Of a stretch of DNA of 17,688 nt, positions 1-7,596 are shown piece by piece (the stretch's first letter is position 1; every line of letters begins with the position of its first letter). The stretch is taken from the NCBI GenBank assembly GCA_009773975.1, contig VSMX01000038.1, forward strand, positions 1 to 17,688, in the 5' to 3' direction. The translations under genes and the position numbers were made by a program. The stretch is from Desulfovibrio sp. (GTDB lineage Bacteria; Desulfobacterota; Desulfovibrionia; Desulfovibrionales; Desulfovibrionaceae). The notes below the pieces were generated by a model. That model saw nothing but the letters and a program-made list of their open reading frames with translations, ran no database searches and was not told the origin of the DNA.

Positions 1-158
1 CAAAAAAACAAATCAAAACTATAGCATCAGTTTATGCCGTTACACGCGGCCAGGCTTGCAAACCTGCGCGAAAATGCAAAAACCGGCCAGCATGCCGGCA
101 TTCGCCAAAATCATCTGTTCCATTGACGATTAGACGGAGCAATATTTCCGCATCCCGA

Positions 159-164
159 TATAAT
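159..164 (+). promoter_or_regulatory. Possible -10 box upstream of the rpoH-like gene
   Basis: A perfect TATAAT lies 23 bases before the TTG start. No good -35 sits at 16-18 bases: the hexamer at the right distance is GGAGCA, and a TTGACG at 123-128 is about 30 bases away, which is too far. The rest of the first 187 bases shows no gene. The only other structure there is a short CCGGC/GCCGG hairpin at 83-98. The promoter call is weak. Confidence 0.3.
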
Positions 165-187
165 ATAAAATTCTGGCAAGGAAAAAT

Positions 188-1285
188 TTGAAAAAGTCAA
201 ATACTCCCAGGAAACAGGCCCCCGAAAAGGCAGAAAACGGCACCCAGGCTGCCGCGAGCCCGGAAAATCACGAGATTGACGAACCCAATGAAGAAAATGA
301 AGAATTTATAACTGACGGCGAAATAATGGATATCGGCGCCGACCCGCTTGACGAGCTTGACGGCGGGCTTGCCGACAATCCACACGAACTGCCCGCGCCC
401 AGCATTTCGCGGCTCCCCAGCCCTTCCGGCTTGCGGGACAGCCTGCACATGTACCTGCGGGAAGTGAGCCGTTTTCCCATGTTGAACCCCGAAGAGGAGC
501 ACGAGCTTGCCTTGCGTGTGCGGGACAACAACGACCCGGATGCCGCTTTCCGGCTTGTTTCATCGCATTTGCGCCTTGTTGTGCGCATAGCAATGGATTT
601 TCAGCGGCGCTGGATGCAGAATGTGCTGGATCTGGTGCAGGAAGGCAATGTCGGTCTTTTGCGGGCAGTGAACAAGTTTGACCCGGACAAGGGCATCAAG
701 TTTTCCTATTATGCTTCTTTCTGGATCAAGGCCTATATCCTGAAATTTATCATGGATAACTGGCGCATGGTCAAAATCGGCACAACCCAGATCCAGCGCA
801 AGCTTTTCTACAACCTGAACAGGGAAAGGCAAAGGCTTATTGCCCAGGGTTTTGATCCTGATTCCTCAATGCTCTCCGAACGCCTTGGCGTGAGCGAGGA
901 GCAGATCAGCGAGATGGATCAGCGTCTGGCCTCGACCGACCTTTCCCTGAATGTCCAGGTGGGTGAAGAAACCGGCGGGGCAACGAGGATGGATTTTTTG
1001 CCTGCCATTGGTCCGGGCGTGGAAGAAAGCCTGGCTTCGACTGAAATCGCCGTCCTGGTGCGTTCGCACCTCAAGACCATCCTGCCCAGGCTGAATGAAA
1101 AAGAACAATACATCCTGAATAACAGGCTGCTTACAGACGAGCCAATTACCTTGCGTGAAATCGGGGAACGATATAATATAACGCGCGAGCGCGTCCGGCA
1201 ACTGGAGGCGCGTTTGCTGGAAAAAATTCGCCAGCATCTTGCAGTTGATATAAAAGACTTCTCTTCCGCATGGATTGAATCGTGA
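188..1285 (+). CDS. rpoH: RpoH-like sigma-70 family RNA polymerase sigma factor
   Basis: Alternative sigma factor of the heat-shock (sigma-32) type, which directs RNA polymerase to a subset of promoters. The 365-residue protein has an acidic, low-complexity N-terminus (about residues 1-80), then region 1.2 (about 82-112), region 2 with DLVQEGNVGLLRAV and FSYYASFWIKAYI (about 148-185), an RpoH-box-like QRKLFYNLNRERQRL (203-217), and region 4.2 with the helix-turn-helix LREIGERYNITRERVRQLE (322-340). The QRKLF segment after region 2.4 favours RpoH over RpoD or RpoS. E. coli RpoH is about 284 residues, so the N-terminal extension is extra. The start is a TTG with AAGGA (178-182) at good spacing. 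The stop overlaps a GTG (GTGA, 1282-1285) that may couple translation to the next gene. The family call is solid; whether it truly serves heat shock is inferred. Confidence 0.88.
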   Translation: MKKSNTPRKQAPEKAENGTQAAASPENHEIDEPNEENEEFITDGEIMDIGADPLDELDGGLADNPHELPAPSISRLPSPSGLRDSLHMYLREVSRFPMLNPEEEHELALRVRDNNDPDAAFRLVSSHLRLVVRIAMDFQRRWMQNVLDLVQEGNVGLLRAVNKFDPDKGIKFSYYASFWIKAYILKFIMDNWRMVKIGTTQIQRKLFYNLNRERQRLIAQGFDPDSSMLSERLGVSEEQISEMDQRLASTDLSLNVQVGEETGGATRMDFLPAIGPGVEESLASTEIAVLVRSHLKTILPRLNEKEQYILNNRLLTDEPITLREIGERYNITRERVRQLEARLLEKIRQHLAVDIKDFSSAWIES

Positions 1286-1323
1286 AAAATGGGAAAACAT
1301 CTCCCAAGGCGGATGGCGTTTTT

Positions 1324-3150
1324 ATGAAATACAGAAACGTCGCCAGAATGTACGCCCTTTCTCTGGCAGCTTTTGTCGCGCTCTTTTCCGGCGCCTGCGG
1401 CAACAGTCCGGCGGAAAAAGCCGTGGCCACAACCACCGCGCCCTCCATTCTGGATCAGGCTCCGCAGTTCAATGCCACCATTGAAAATGTGGCGCCCATT
1501 CCCGTGCCAACAGAGCAGGCAAGTTCCCAGGGAAACCAGAAGTATCATGACATAATTGTGCGCCCGCCAGAGAAGGAACTCAGCAGCGAGGCAAAGGATA
1601 CCCTGGCCACACTGCTCTATATTCAGGCAATCCTCGAAGAGGACGAAGCCGGCCTTCTGGAAGCGGCCGGCCTTTTGCAGCAGGTCAAGGCCCCGGCGAA
1701 TGTCTGGATGGATGGCGGGGTCTGGCTGATGAGCCGCAAGTCTCCAAATGCCGTGCCTTTCCTTGAGCTCGCCATGAAAGCCCTGCCGGATGATACATCC
1801 CTGAACCTGCTTTACGGGGAGGCCCTGGGGGATCACGGCATGCCCGGGCGTGGGGCGGAGGCGATGCGCGAATTTCTCAAAAAGCATCCCGGCAATCTTG
1901 ATGTGCAGCTTGAGCTTGCCCTGTTGCTGGTCAAGGACAAAAAATTCGCGGAAGCCCAGAAAATTCTCGATTCCATCCCCGCAAACCAGCACAATATTCT
2001 TGTCGATTACTACCATGCCAAGGCTCTTGTCGGCATGGACAAACGCGCCGAGGCCATACCCTACCTGCGCAAGGCGGTTAAAGGCATGCCCGACTTTGTG
2101 GAGGCCCTGGCCGAGCTCGCCTTTCTTTACGAGCAGGAAGGTGACTGGAAAGAGGCGCGCGCAACCTACGAAAAGCTGAAAAAACTGCATTTTTCACCGC
2201 AGGAAGTCTCGCTCAGGCTGGTCAATATTTCCCTGCGCATGAAACAGCCGGAAAAAGCCCTGCAATATATCAAGCAGGGACCAGACACGGTGCCTTTCAA
2301 GCTTGCGGCGGCCAATATGCTGCTCGACGCGCATCATTACCTGCAGGCCGAGGGAATTTTAAAACAGCTTTCAAACAGGCCCGACGCGCCGCCGGAAGTC
2401 TATCTCATGCTTGCCGACCTGGCCTTCGAGCAGCGCAGGGATTTGAACCTGGCCTTTTCATGGCTTGATAAAATTGCCGCGAACAGCAAGGCAGCCCCGC
2501 GGGCCCAGCTTCTGAAAATCCAGCTTCTGGCTGAAGCCGGCAAAAGCGCGGACGGGCTTGAAGCGGCCAGGCAGGGCCAGAAGAGCTATCCGGAAAATCC
2601 GGAATTTTGCGATTTTGAAATCAGGCTGCTGGCCAGGGAAAAGAAGACTGCGGAAGCCCTTGCCGCTGCAAGGAAGGCCGAGGAAAAATGGCCCGCGAAT
2701 CCGGATCTGGCCTTTTTGCTTGGTTCCCTGCTTGACGAAGCCGGGGACAAGAAAGAGGCTCTTGCCGTGATGGAAAAGCTGCTTGAAAAGCAGCCGGACA
2801 ATTTCCAGGCCATGAATTATGTTGGCTATACCCTGGCCGAGGAGAATCGGGATCTGGATCGGGCGCTGGAACTTCTGCAAAAGGCCGACGAACTTTCGCC
2901 AAACCAGGCCTATATAATCGATTCTCTGGCCTGGGCGCTTTTCCGGGCCGGCCAGGCGGAAAAAGCACTTGAAAAGATACGCCGCGCGGTTTCCCTTTCG
3001 GACAATACCGATGCGGCCATCTGGGAGCATTACGGCGATATTGCCAGCCGCCTGGGGCACAAGGAAGAAGCGCGCAAGGCGTATAAAAAAGCAATAGCCC
3101 TCAAACCTGACAATGTTCAGGCCCTGAAACAGAGGCTTTCGCAGCTATGA
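1324..3150 (+). CDS. TPR-repeat protein, probable envelope lipoprotein
   Basis: A 608-residue protein made mostly of tetratricopeptide repeats, which usually form protein-binding scaffolds. The last third contains textbook repeats such as DSLAWALFRAGQAEKALEKI and HYGDIASRLGHKEEARKAYK. From ATG 1324 the protein opens with a basic stretch, a hydrophobic segment (YALSLAAFVALFSGAC) and a cysteine that could be lipidated, though the lipobox is imperfect (S at -3). An in-frame GTG at 1282 overlaps the rpoH stop and would add 14 residues; I prefer 1324 because it gives a normal signal-peptide length and has AAGGCGG upstream. The stop overlaps the next start (ATGA, 3147-3150). In pseudomonads a similar TPR gene precedes lolB and ispE, so a role in the outer membrane or lipoprotein pathway is plausible but unproven. 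Confidence 0.85.
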   Translation: MKYRNVARMYALSLAAFVALFSGACGNSPAEKAVATTTAPSILDQAPQFNATIENVAPIPVPTEQASSQGNQKYHDIIVRPPEKELSSEAKDTLATLLYIQAILEEDEAGLLEAAGLLQQVKAPANVWMDGGVWLMSRKSPNAVPFLELAMKALPDDTSLNLLYGEALGDHGMPGRGAEAMREFLKKHPGNLDVQLELALLLVKDKKFAEAQKILDSIPANQHNILVDYYHAKALVGMDKRAEAIPYLRKAVKGMPDFVEALAELAFLYEQEGDWKEARATYEKLKKLHFSPQEVSLRLVNISLRMKQPEKALQYIKQGPDTVPFKLAAANMLLDAHHYLQAEGILKQLSNRPDAPPEVYLMLADLAFEQRRDLNLAFSWLDKIAANSKAAPRAQLLKIQLLAEAGKSADGLEAARQGQKSYPENPEFCDFEIRLLAREKKTAEALAAARKAEEKWPANPDLAFLLGSLLDEAGDKKEALAVMEKLLEKQPDNFQAMNYVGYTLAEENRDLDRALELLQKADELSPNQAYIIDSLAWALFRAGQAEKALEKIRRAVSLSDNTDAAIWEHYGDIASRLGHKEEARKAYKKAIALKPDNVQALKQRLSQL

Positions 3151-3905
3151 AAAAGCTTGCAATAATATTTTTTGTGCTCGCGCTATGCGCCTGCGCCAAA
3201 AAAACTGTTGTGGAGACGCCTGGCGACACTGTCCTTGCGGATCGCTGGAATCAGATGCTGGCCATCAGCAAGGAAAGCACCAAAGCCCCCTGGCGTATGC
3301 AGATGAGCCTGCGTTTTGGCGATGAAGGCGATACCAGGCGCGTTACAGGCATTATGTGGGGCAATAACGACAGAAAGCTGCGCCTGGACGTCATGGCCGG
3401 GGTAGGGGCAATCGTGGCCAAAATTCTGGAAGACGGCCCGCATTTCCTGATTTATGCCACCCAGATCAACAAGGCTTATTTCCATCAGGGCGAAAACAAG
3501 CCGCTTTTCAAGGTAGGAGTGCCTGTGCCTTTTGACCTGCCGCAACTTGCCGAATTGCTGAACGGCAATTACGCGGCCGTTTTCGGCAAGACCTACGACA
3601 AGGCGACCATGCTTGACAACGGCAATGTCTCTTATGAGCTTGCCGCGAAGGAAGGGGCGGTTCTGGAACTCGATCAGAATGGCCTGCCAGTTGCCTGGAA
3701 CGAAGGCGGCAACGGCTGGCGGATGAATATTGGCCTGGACGGCAACCGACCCGGACGTCTGGCCCTCGACAGGCCAAATGGGAAAAAGGCCATAATCCTG
3801 GTAAAGGAAAGGGAAAACGACCTGCCGCCGTTTACAGCCGAACAGCTAAATCTGGCCATGCCAGACGGCGTGCCCCTTTTGCCGCTATCCCAATATAAAC
3901 CATAG
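3147..3905 (+). CDS. Putative LolB-like outer-membrane lipoprotein
   Basis: A 252-residue lipoprotein precursor. The N-terminus MKKLAIIFFVLALCACAKK has a charged start, a hydrophobic core and a lipobox LCAC, with Cys16 as the likely lipidated residue. The mature part has the look of the LolB/LolA half-barrel: W-x-M-x-M-S-L-R-F near residue 50, a second strand with IMWGNNDRKLRLDVMAG, then DGPHFLIYATQINKAYFHQG, and a hydrophobic C-terminal half. LolB receives lipoproteins from LolA and inserts them in the outer membrane. Position supports the idea: a TPR gene lies just upstream with a 4-base overlap, and ispE-tRNA-Gln-prs follows further on, as lolB does in many gammaproteobacteria. Sequence identity to LolB looks low, so this is a fold-and-context call; a lineage-specific lipoprotein of unknown role is the alternative. 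Confidence 0.6.
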   Translation: MKKLAIIFFVLALCACAKKTVVETPGDTVLADRWNQMLAISKESTKAPWRMQMSLRFGDEGDTRRVTGIMWGNNDRKLRLDVMAGVGAIVAKILEDGPHFLIYATQINKAYFHQGENKPLFKVGVPVPFDLPQLAELLNGNYAAVFGKTYDKATMLDNGNVSYELAAKEGAVLELDQNGLPVAWNEGGNGWRMNIGLDGNRPGRLALDRPNGKKAIILVKERENDLPPFTAEQLNLAMPDGVPLLPLSQYKP

Positions 3906-3920
3906 CAGGATTAAAACAGT

Positions 3921-4358
3921 ATGTCTGTCATTCATATCGGTTCGGACCATGCGGGTTTCCAGCTCAAAAGCCTTCTGGCTGGCGAATTGGCAAAGCTTGG
4001 CTATAAAGTGGAGGATCACGGCGCAAACTCGACGGAAAGCTGCGATTATCCACTGATAGCCCGGGATCTTTGCAAGGCCGTCGCCGCAGACGGCAATCTC
4101 GGCATCCTGATTTGCGGCACGGGCATAGGCATGAGCATTGCCGCCAACCGCAATCCGGCCATCCGGGCTGCCCTTTGCGCGAATGAGCTTTCGGCGCGGA
4201 TGTGCCGCCGCCACAACAATGCCAATGTCCTCTGCCTTGGGGCAAGGATAATCGGGGAAGAACTTGCCCTGGCGATAATGACGGCATTTCTGGAAAGCAA
4301 ATTTGAAGGCGGGCGCCATCAACGCCGCCTGGATGAAATTGGCCAAATCAAATCCTGA
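3921..4358 (+). CDS. rpiB: Ribose-5-phosphate isomerase B
   Basis: Interconverts ribose 5-phosphate and ribulose 5-phosphate in the cytosolic pentose phosphate pathway, supplying ribose for PRPP made by prs further downstream. The 145-residue length fits the RpiB/LacA/LacB family. Visible signatures are GSDHAGFQLK at the N-terminus (substrate loop, D9/H10), CDYP (41-44), the catalytic loop CGTGIGMSIAANR (65-77, Cys65 as the likely general base) and the RRHNNANVLCLG segment with His98 that contacts the phosphate. AGGA at 3907-3910 precedes the ATG. It begins 16 bases after the lipoprotein gene stops, so co-transcription is likely. RpiB is firmly preferred over LacA/LacB because no tagatose-pathway genes are present. 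Confidence 0.93.
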   Translation: MSVIHIGSDHAGFQLKSLLAGELAKLGYKVEDHGANSTESCDYPLIARDLCKAVAADGNLGILICGTGIGMSIAANRNPAIRAALCANELSARMCRRHNNANVLCLGARIIGEELALAIMTAFLESKFEGGRHQRRLDEIGQIKS

Positions 4359-4367
4359 GCAATTTTC

Positions 4368-4418
4368 CGGCAGATTCGGTTTCGTGCCCAGAGGCAACCT
4401 GGTCTGCCGCGTTTATTT
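4368..4418 (+). terminator. Possible terminator or hairpin after rpiB
   Basis: CGGCAGA (4368-4374) pairs perfectly with TCTGCCG (4403-4409), enclosing a smaller TGCC/GGCA hairpin (4385-4396), and is followed by a T-rich run CGTTTATTT. It lies in the 92-base gap between rpiB and cysS, so it may end the upstream transcript or act in the cysS leader. The long loop and interrupted T run make it a moderate candidate only. Confidence 0.35.
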
Positions 4419-4450
4419 CCAATAATTCCATCCCCTAAAAAAACAAAGCC

Positions 4451-5902
4451 ATGCAAATTTATAATACTCCGGACCGGCGCAAGGAAGAATTCATTCCCGC
4501 GCGCCCTGGCAGGGTCCATATCTATGTTTGCGGAATAACAGCTTATGATTATTGCCATATCGGCCATGCGCGTTCGGCTGTTGTTTTTGACGTTTTGGTG
4601 CGCCATTTGCGCAATCTGGGTCTCGAAGTCCTTTATGTGCGCAATTTTACCGATATTGACGACAAGATAATCCGGCGCGCCAACGAGGAAAAGCGCGACT
4701 GGAAGGACGTTGCGCAAACCTATATCCATGCCTTTCACGAGGATATGGACAAACTGGGCGTGTTGCGGGCCGATCTTGAACCCAGGGCAACGGAAAATGT
4801 CGATGCCATCATTGCCATGTGCAAAAAGCTTGTGGATTTGGGCAAGGCATACGCCACGCCGAACGGAGACGTTTATTTCAGGGTGCGCAGCGGAGAGCAT
4901 TACGGCAGTCTTTCCGGGCGCAGCCTGGACGAGCTGATGGCCGGCGCCAGGGTGCATCCTGGCGAGCAAAAGGAAGATCCCCTGGATTTCGCGCTCTGGA
5001 AAAGCGCAAAGCCAGGCGAGCCGGAATGGGAAAGTCCCTGGGGCATGGGCCGGCCAGGCTGGCATATAGAATGCTCGGCAATGACAGAACCGTATCTGCC
5101 TCTCGATATTCATGGCGGCGGCCAGGATCTGATTTTTCCGCACCACGAAAACGAGGCCGCCCAGAGCGAGGCCGCATGCGGCTGCAAGCTTGCCAACTAC
5201 TGGGTGCATAACGGTTTTGTGCGAATCAATTCCGAAAAAATGTCCAAGTCCCTCGGCAATTTCACTACCATAAGGGAGATATTGAAAAGCTTTTTGCCGG
5301 AAACGCTGCGCTTTTTCCTGCTCACCAGGCATTATCGCAGCCCCATTGATTTTACCTGGCAAGGCATGGAAGAAGCGGAAAAGGCCCAGAAAAGAATTTA
5401 TTCGGCCCTGCTTGACGCAGAGAGCGCGCTAGGCCGGGCATCCTGGAAAAACACGGCACTGCCCAACGATATTCTTGAAGAGTGGTCAACATTGCCGGCC
5501 CTGTTTGAAGAATCCCTTGATGACGACCTGAATACGGGCAAGGCCCTCGGGCATATTTTTTCCCAGGCCCGCATAGTCAATCGTCTGCTTGAAGACAATG
5601 CCCTCAAAAAATCCAAAGCCGCCGGCACAATTTTTGAAGATTTCATTGCCGCCAGCCATGACTGGCAAAAACAGCTCGGCCTTTTTGGCGATAATCCCGG
5701 ATCCTTTCTTGCAAACTTGCGCAATATGCGCGCCAGGCGCATGAATCTCGACCTTGACGCTATTGAAAAGCTGCTTGCCAGGCGCAAGGAGGCCAGGGAC
5801 AGGAAAGATTTTGCGGCATCCGATGCCCTGCGCGACGACCTGGCCAATCTGGGCATTGCCGTGCGCGATACGCCGCAGGGGCAGGTCTGGGATATAGAGT
5901 AG
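4451..5902 (+). CDS. cysS: Cysteinyl-tRNA synthetase
   Basis: Class I aminoacyl-tRNA synthetase that charges tRNA-Cys in the cytosol. At 483 residues it has normal CysRS length. Key motifs are YVCGITAYDYCHIGHARS near the N-terminus (Cys27 as a zinc ligand, HIGH at 36-39), RNFTDIDDKI, GWHIECSAM (zinc-ligand Cys), the HHENEAAQSEAA segment with further zinc ligands, and EKMSKSLGNF with KMSKS at 263-267. The C-terminal region has the family's RKEARDRKDFAASDALRDDL helical motif. The ATG is preceded by a poor Shine-Dalgarno sequence (AAAAAAACAAAGCC), but MQIYNTPDRRKE is the typical CysRS beginning, so I keep this start. It lies 92 bases after rpiB and is followed by a palindrome-rich intergenic stretch. 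Confidence 0.96.
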   Translation: MQIYNTPDRRKEEFIPARPGRVHIYVCGITAYDYCHIGHARSAVVFDVLVRHLRNLGLEVLYVRNFTDIDDKIIRRANEEKRDWKDVAQTYIHAFHEDMDKLGVLRADLEPRATENVDAIIAMCKKLVDLGKAYATPNGDVYFRVRSGEHYGSLSGRSLDELMAGARVHPGEQKEDPLDFALWKSAKPGEPEWESPWGMGRPGWHIECSAMTEPYLPLDIHGGGQDLIFPHHENEAAQSEAACGCKLANYWVHNGFVRINSEKMSKSLGNFTTIREILKSFLPETLRFFLLTRHYRSPIDFTWQGMEEAEKAQKRIYSALLDAESALGRASWKNTALPNDILEEWSTLPALFEESLDDDLNTGKALGHIFSQARIVNRLLEDNALKKSKAAGTIFEDFIAASHDWQKQLGLFGDNPGSFLANLRNMRARRMNLDLDAIEKLLARRKEARDRKDFAASDALRDDLANLGIAVRDTPQGQVWDIE

Positions 5903-5915
5903 GCATTACAGATGC

Positions 5916-5945
5916 CGACATTGAAATGCAAACATTTCAATGTCG
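5916..5945. repeat. Perfect 13-bp inverted repeat just after cysS
   Basis: CGACATTGAAATG (5916-5928) and CATTTCAATGTCG (5933-5945) are exact reverse complements separated by CAAA. The hairpin begins 14 bases after the cysS stop. No T run follows on either strand, so it is not a canonical intrinsic terminator. It could be an RNA-processing or mRNA-stability stem, a binding site, or one part of the palindromic element that follows. Confidence 0.75.
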
Positions 5946-5978
5946 AAAATCGTCAGCCCAAAAGCGTGTTTTTGCGTT

Positions 5979-6107
5979 GCCGTCGATTTCTGTATGCCAG
6001 CAAAGCTGGCATACAGAAACGGCCCGCGGCCGCCACGGGGCTCGCTGGCTGGCTTACGCCGCTGCGCTGCGCAAAATCCTGACGGATTTTGTATAGAAAA
6101 CGATGCC
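5979..6107. repeat. Palindromic intergenic element, possibly a dispersed repeat
   Basis: TTTCTGTATGCCAGC (5987-6001) and GCTGGCATACAGAAA (6005-6019) form a perfect 15-bp stem with an AAA loop. A very GC-rich stretch follows (6020-6072), then CAAAATCC/GGATTTTG (6072-6079 / 6084-6091), an 8-bp stem. The outer ends also resemble each other as inverted repeats: the reverse complement of 6091-6106 matches 5981-5996 at 11 of 16 positions. The compact hairpins and GC-rich core resemble REP-like or MITE-like intergenic repeats. A dispersed nature is inferred, since only one copy is visible here. The open frame across it is coded largely by palindromes and is not treated as a gene. Confidence 0.5.
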
Positions 6108-6186
6108 TTCTCTATTACCAAAACGATATAAATTGCATTCTGTTCATGCGATTTATCATGTTTTTATACCATTGTTCCGGGGAAAA

Positions 6187-7596
6187 ATGAATTTGCCATT
6201 TACCAAAAAATATTTTGTAAAATACATTATGGCTTTTGCGGCAATTTTCGCATTGCTCTGGCCATATCCGGCCCAGGCTTTCTTTTTTGGCGGGGTTTCA
6301 CTGAAGGATGAAAAGGAGCTTGGCCGCAAATTCGATGTCATGGTGCGTTCGCGCATGCCTGTCATTGAAGACCCGGAAGTAAAGCATTATGTGGAAAACC
6401 TTCTGGCCAGACTTGTAAATGCCATTCCGCCCCAGCCTTTTACATTCAAATCCACCGTTATCATGCATAACGCCCTGAACGCCTTTGCCGTTCCGGGCGG
6501 TTATGTTTTTGTTTTCAGCGGCATGATCATGAATGTGGACAAGGAGGAGGAACTTGCCGGGGTTCTGGCCCATGAGCTTGCCCATGTAACCCAGCGCCAT
6601 GTCGCATCCAGGCTCGAGCGCGCCCAGTATCTGACCTTGGGCGCGTTGCTTGTGGCAGTCGCGGGCGTGGCCCTGGCCGGACCAGCTGGCGGAGCCGCGG
6701 CCATTGGCGCAAGCGGCGCAAGCCAGGCCGCCATGCTCAATTACAGCCGTCTTGATGAAAGCGAAGCCGACAATATTGGCCTGCAATACCTTGTGGCAGC
6801 GGGCTTTGCGCCATCCGGCATGGTTGGCGGCTTCAAGAAGTTGCGCCAGAAAAGCTGGATGAGCGGCGTAAGCATCCCCACCTATCTTTCGACCCACCCT
6901 GCAATAGGCGACAGGGTCAACAGCATGGCGGCAAGAATAGCGACCATGCCCAAAAATGTTGTCAATCGAAAAATGGACAATCGCCGCTTCCAGAGGGTGC
7001 AAACCCTGCTCTGGGCCCGTTATGGAGATCCGCAGGCCGCCATGCAGCGTTTTTCCGGCAAGGACAGCCTTTCGCTTATGGGCAGGGGCATTGTGCTCTC
7101 CAGGCAAAACAGGGTCAACGAAGCAGCCTCCGCCTTTGATGCGGCTGTTCTCAAAAGCCCGAACGATCCCCTTGTCCTGCGGGAAGCGGGCGGCTTTCAC
7201 TATCGCAAGGGCAACATGAACGAAGCCGAAAAGCTTTTGCAAAAGGCCATTAAGCTGGACAGGCGCGACTATATGGCCGCATTTTATCATGCGCGGCTTC
7301 TTGATGAAACCGGCCGCGCATCCCAGGCGCCACACTATTACCAGCAGGTGCTTTTGCAGGTGCCCAGGGAGGCCGATGTCCATGAAGCGTACGCCCGATC
7401 ACTGGGCAAAGCCGGCAACAATTACGAAGCCTATATCCATCTGACATACGCCGCCATGTATGGCAATAACAAAAAACTGGCCGAACGCCATTTCAAAAAG
7501 GCAAAAAGCCTGGCCGAAAAAAGACCGGACAGGGCCAAATTTAACAAGCTCGATTCCGCATACAAGGAAATCAAGGAAATCTGGGATAAAAGCTGA
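6187..7596 (+). CDS. BepA/YfgC-like M48 zinc metalloprotease with TPR repeats
   Basis: Exported zinc protease with a C-terminal TPR domain, similar to BepA (YfgC), which maintains outer-membrane protein assembly in the periplasm. From ATG 6187 the 469-residue product has a signal peptide (KKYFVKYIMAFAAIFALLWPYPAQA, cut near residue 31). The catalytic motif is HELAHVTQRH (HEXXH at 129-133) with the third zinc ligand in ESEAD (Glu193). A glycine/alanine-rich hydrophobic stretch (about 148-178) lies between the zinc motifs, as in BepA, and TPR-like repeats fill about residues 290-465. An in-frame ATG at 6103 would add 28 residues before the signal peptide; 6187 is preferred because of the GGGG at 6179-6182 and the signal peptide. 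The stop overlaps the hslV start by one base. The family is certain; the exact substrate is not. Confidence 0.92.
   Translation: MNLPFTKKYFVKYIMAFAAIFALLWPYPAQAFFFGGVSLKDEKELGRKFDVMVRSRMPVIEDPEVKHYVENLLARLVNAIPPQPFTFKSTVIMHNALNAFAVPGGYVFVFSGMIMNVDKEEELAGVLAHELAHVTQRHVASRLERAQYLTLGALLVAVAGVALAGPAGGAAAIGASGASQAAMLNYSRLDESEADNIGLQYLVAAGFAPSGMVGGFKKLRQKSWMSGVSIPTYLSTHPAIGDRVNSMAARIATMPKNVVNRKMDNRRFQRVQTLLWARYGDPQAAMQRFSGKDSLSLMGRGIVLSRQNRVNEAASAFDAAVLKSPNDPLVLREAGGFHYRKGNMNEAEKLLQKAIKLDRRDYMAAFYHARLLDETGRASQAPHYYQQVLLQVPREADVHEAYARSLGKAGNNYEAYIHLTYAAMYGNNKKLAERHFKKAKSLAEKRPDRAKFNKLDSAYKEIKEIWDKS

Noticed and set aside
83..98. CCGGC/GCCGG hairpin near the left edge
   Set aside because: The T run fits only a leftward transcript (hairpin then TTTTTG on the minus strand), and no minus-strand gene is present to use it. 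It might end a gene lying outside the window, but this cannot be seen.
919..2190. 423-residue open frame on the minus strand across the end of rpoH and the TPR gene
   Set aside because: It is antisense to two well-supported genes, shows no family motif, and reflects the GC-biased codon pattern of the + strand genes.
4359..4450. T-box riboswitch upstream of cysS
   Set aside because: The gap is only 92 bases, and no T-box consensus or specifier-loop arrangement was recognised.
4319..5362. 347-residue minus-strand open frame over rpiB and cysS
   Set aside because: It is a shadow of cysS, which has complete HIGH, KMSKS and zinc motifs.
5940..6131. 63-residue open frame after cysS
   Set aside because: It is coded largely by the palindromes and the GC-rich core of the intergenic element and lacks a ribosome site.
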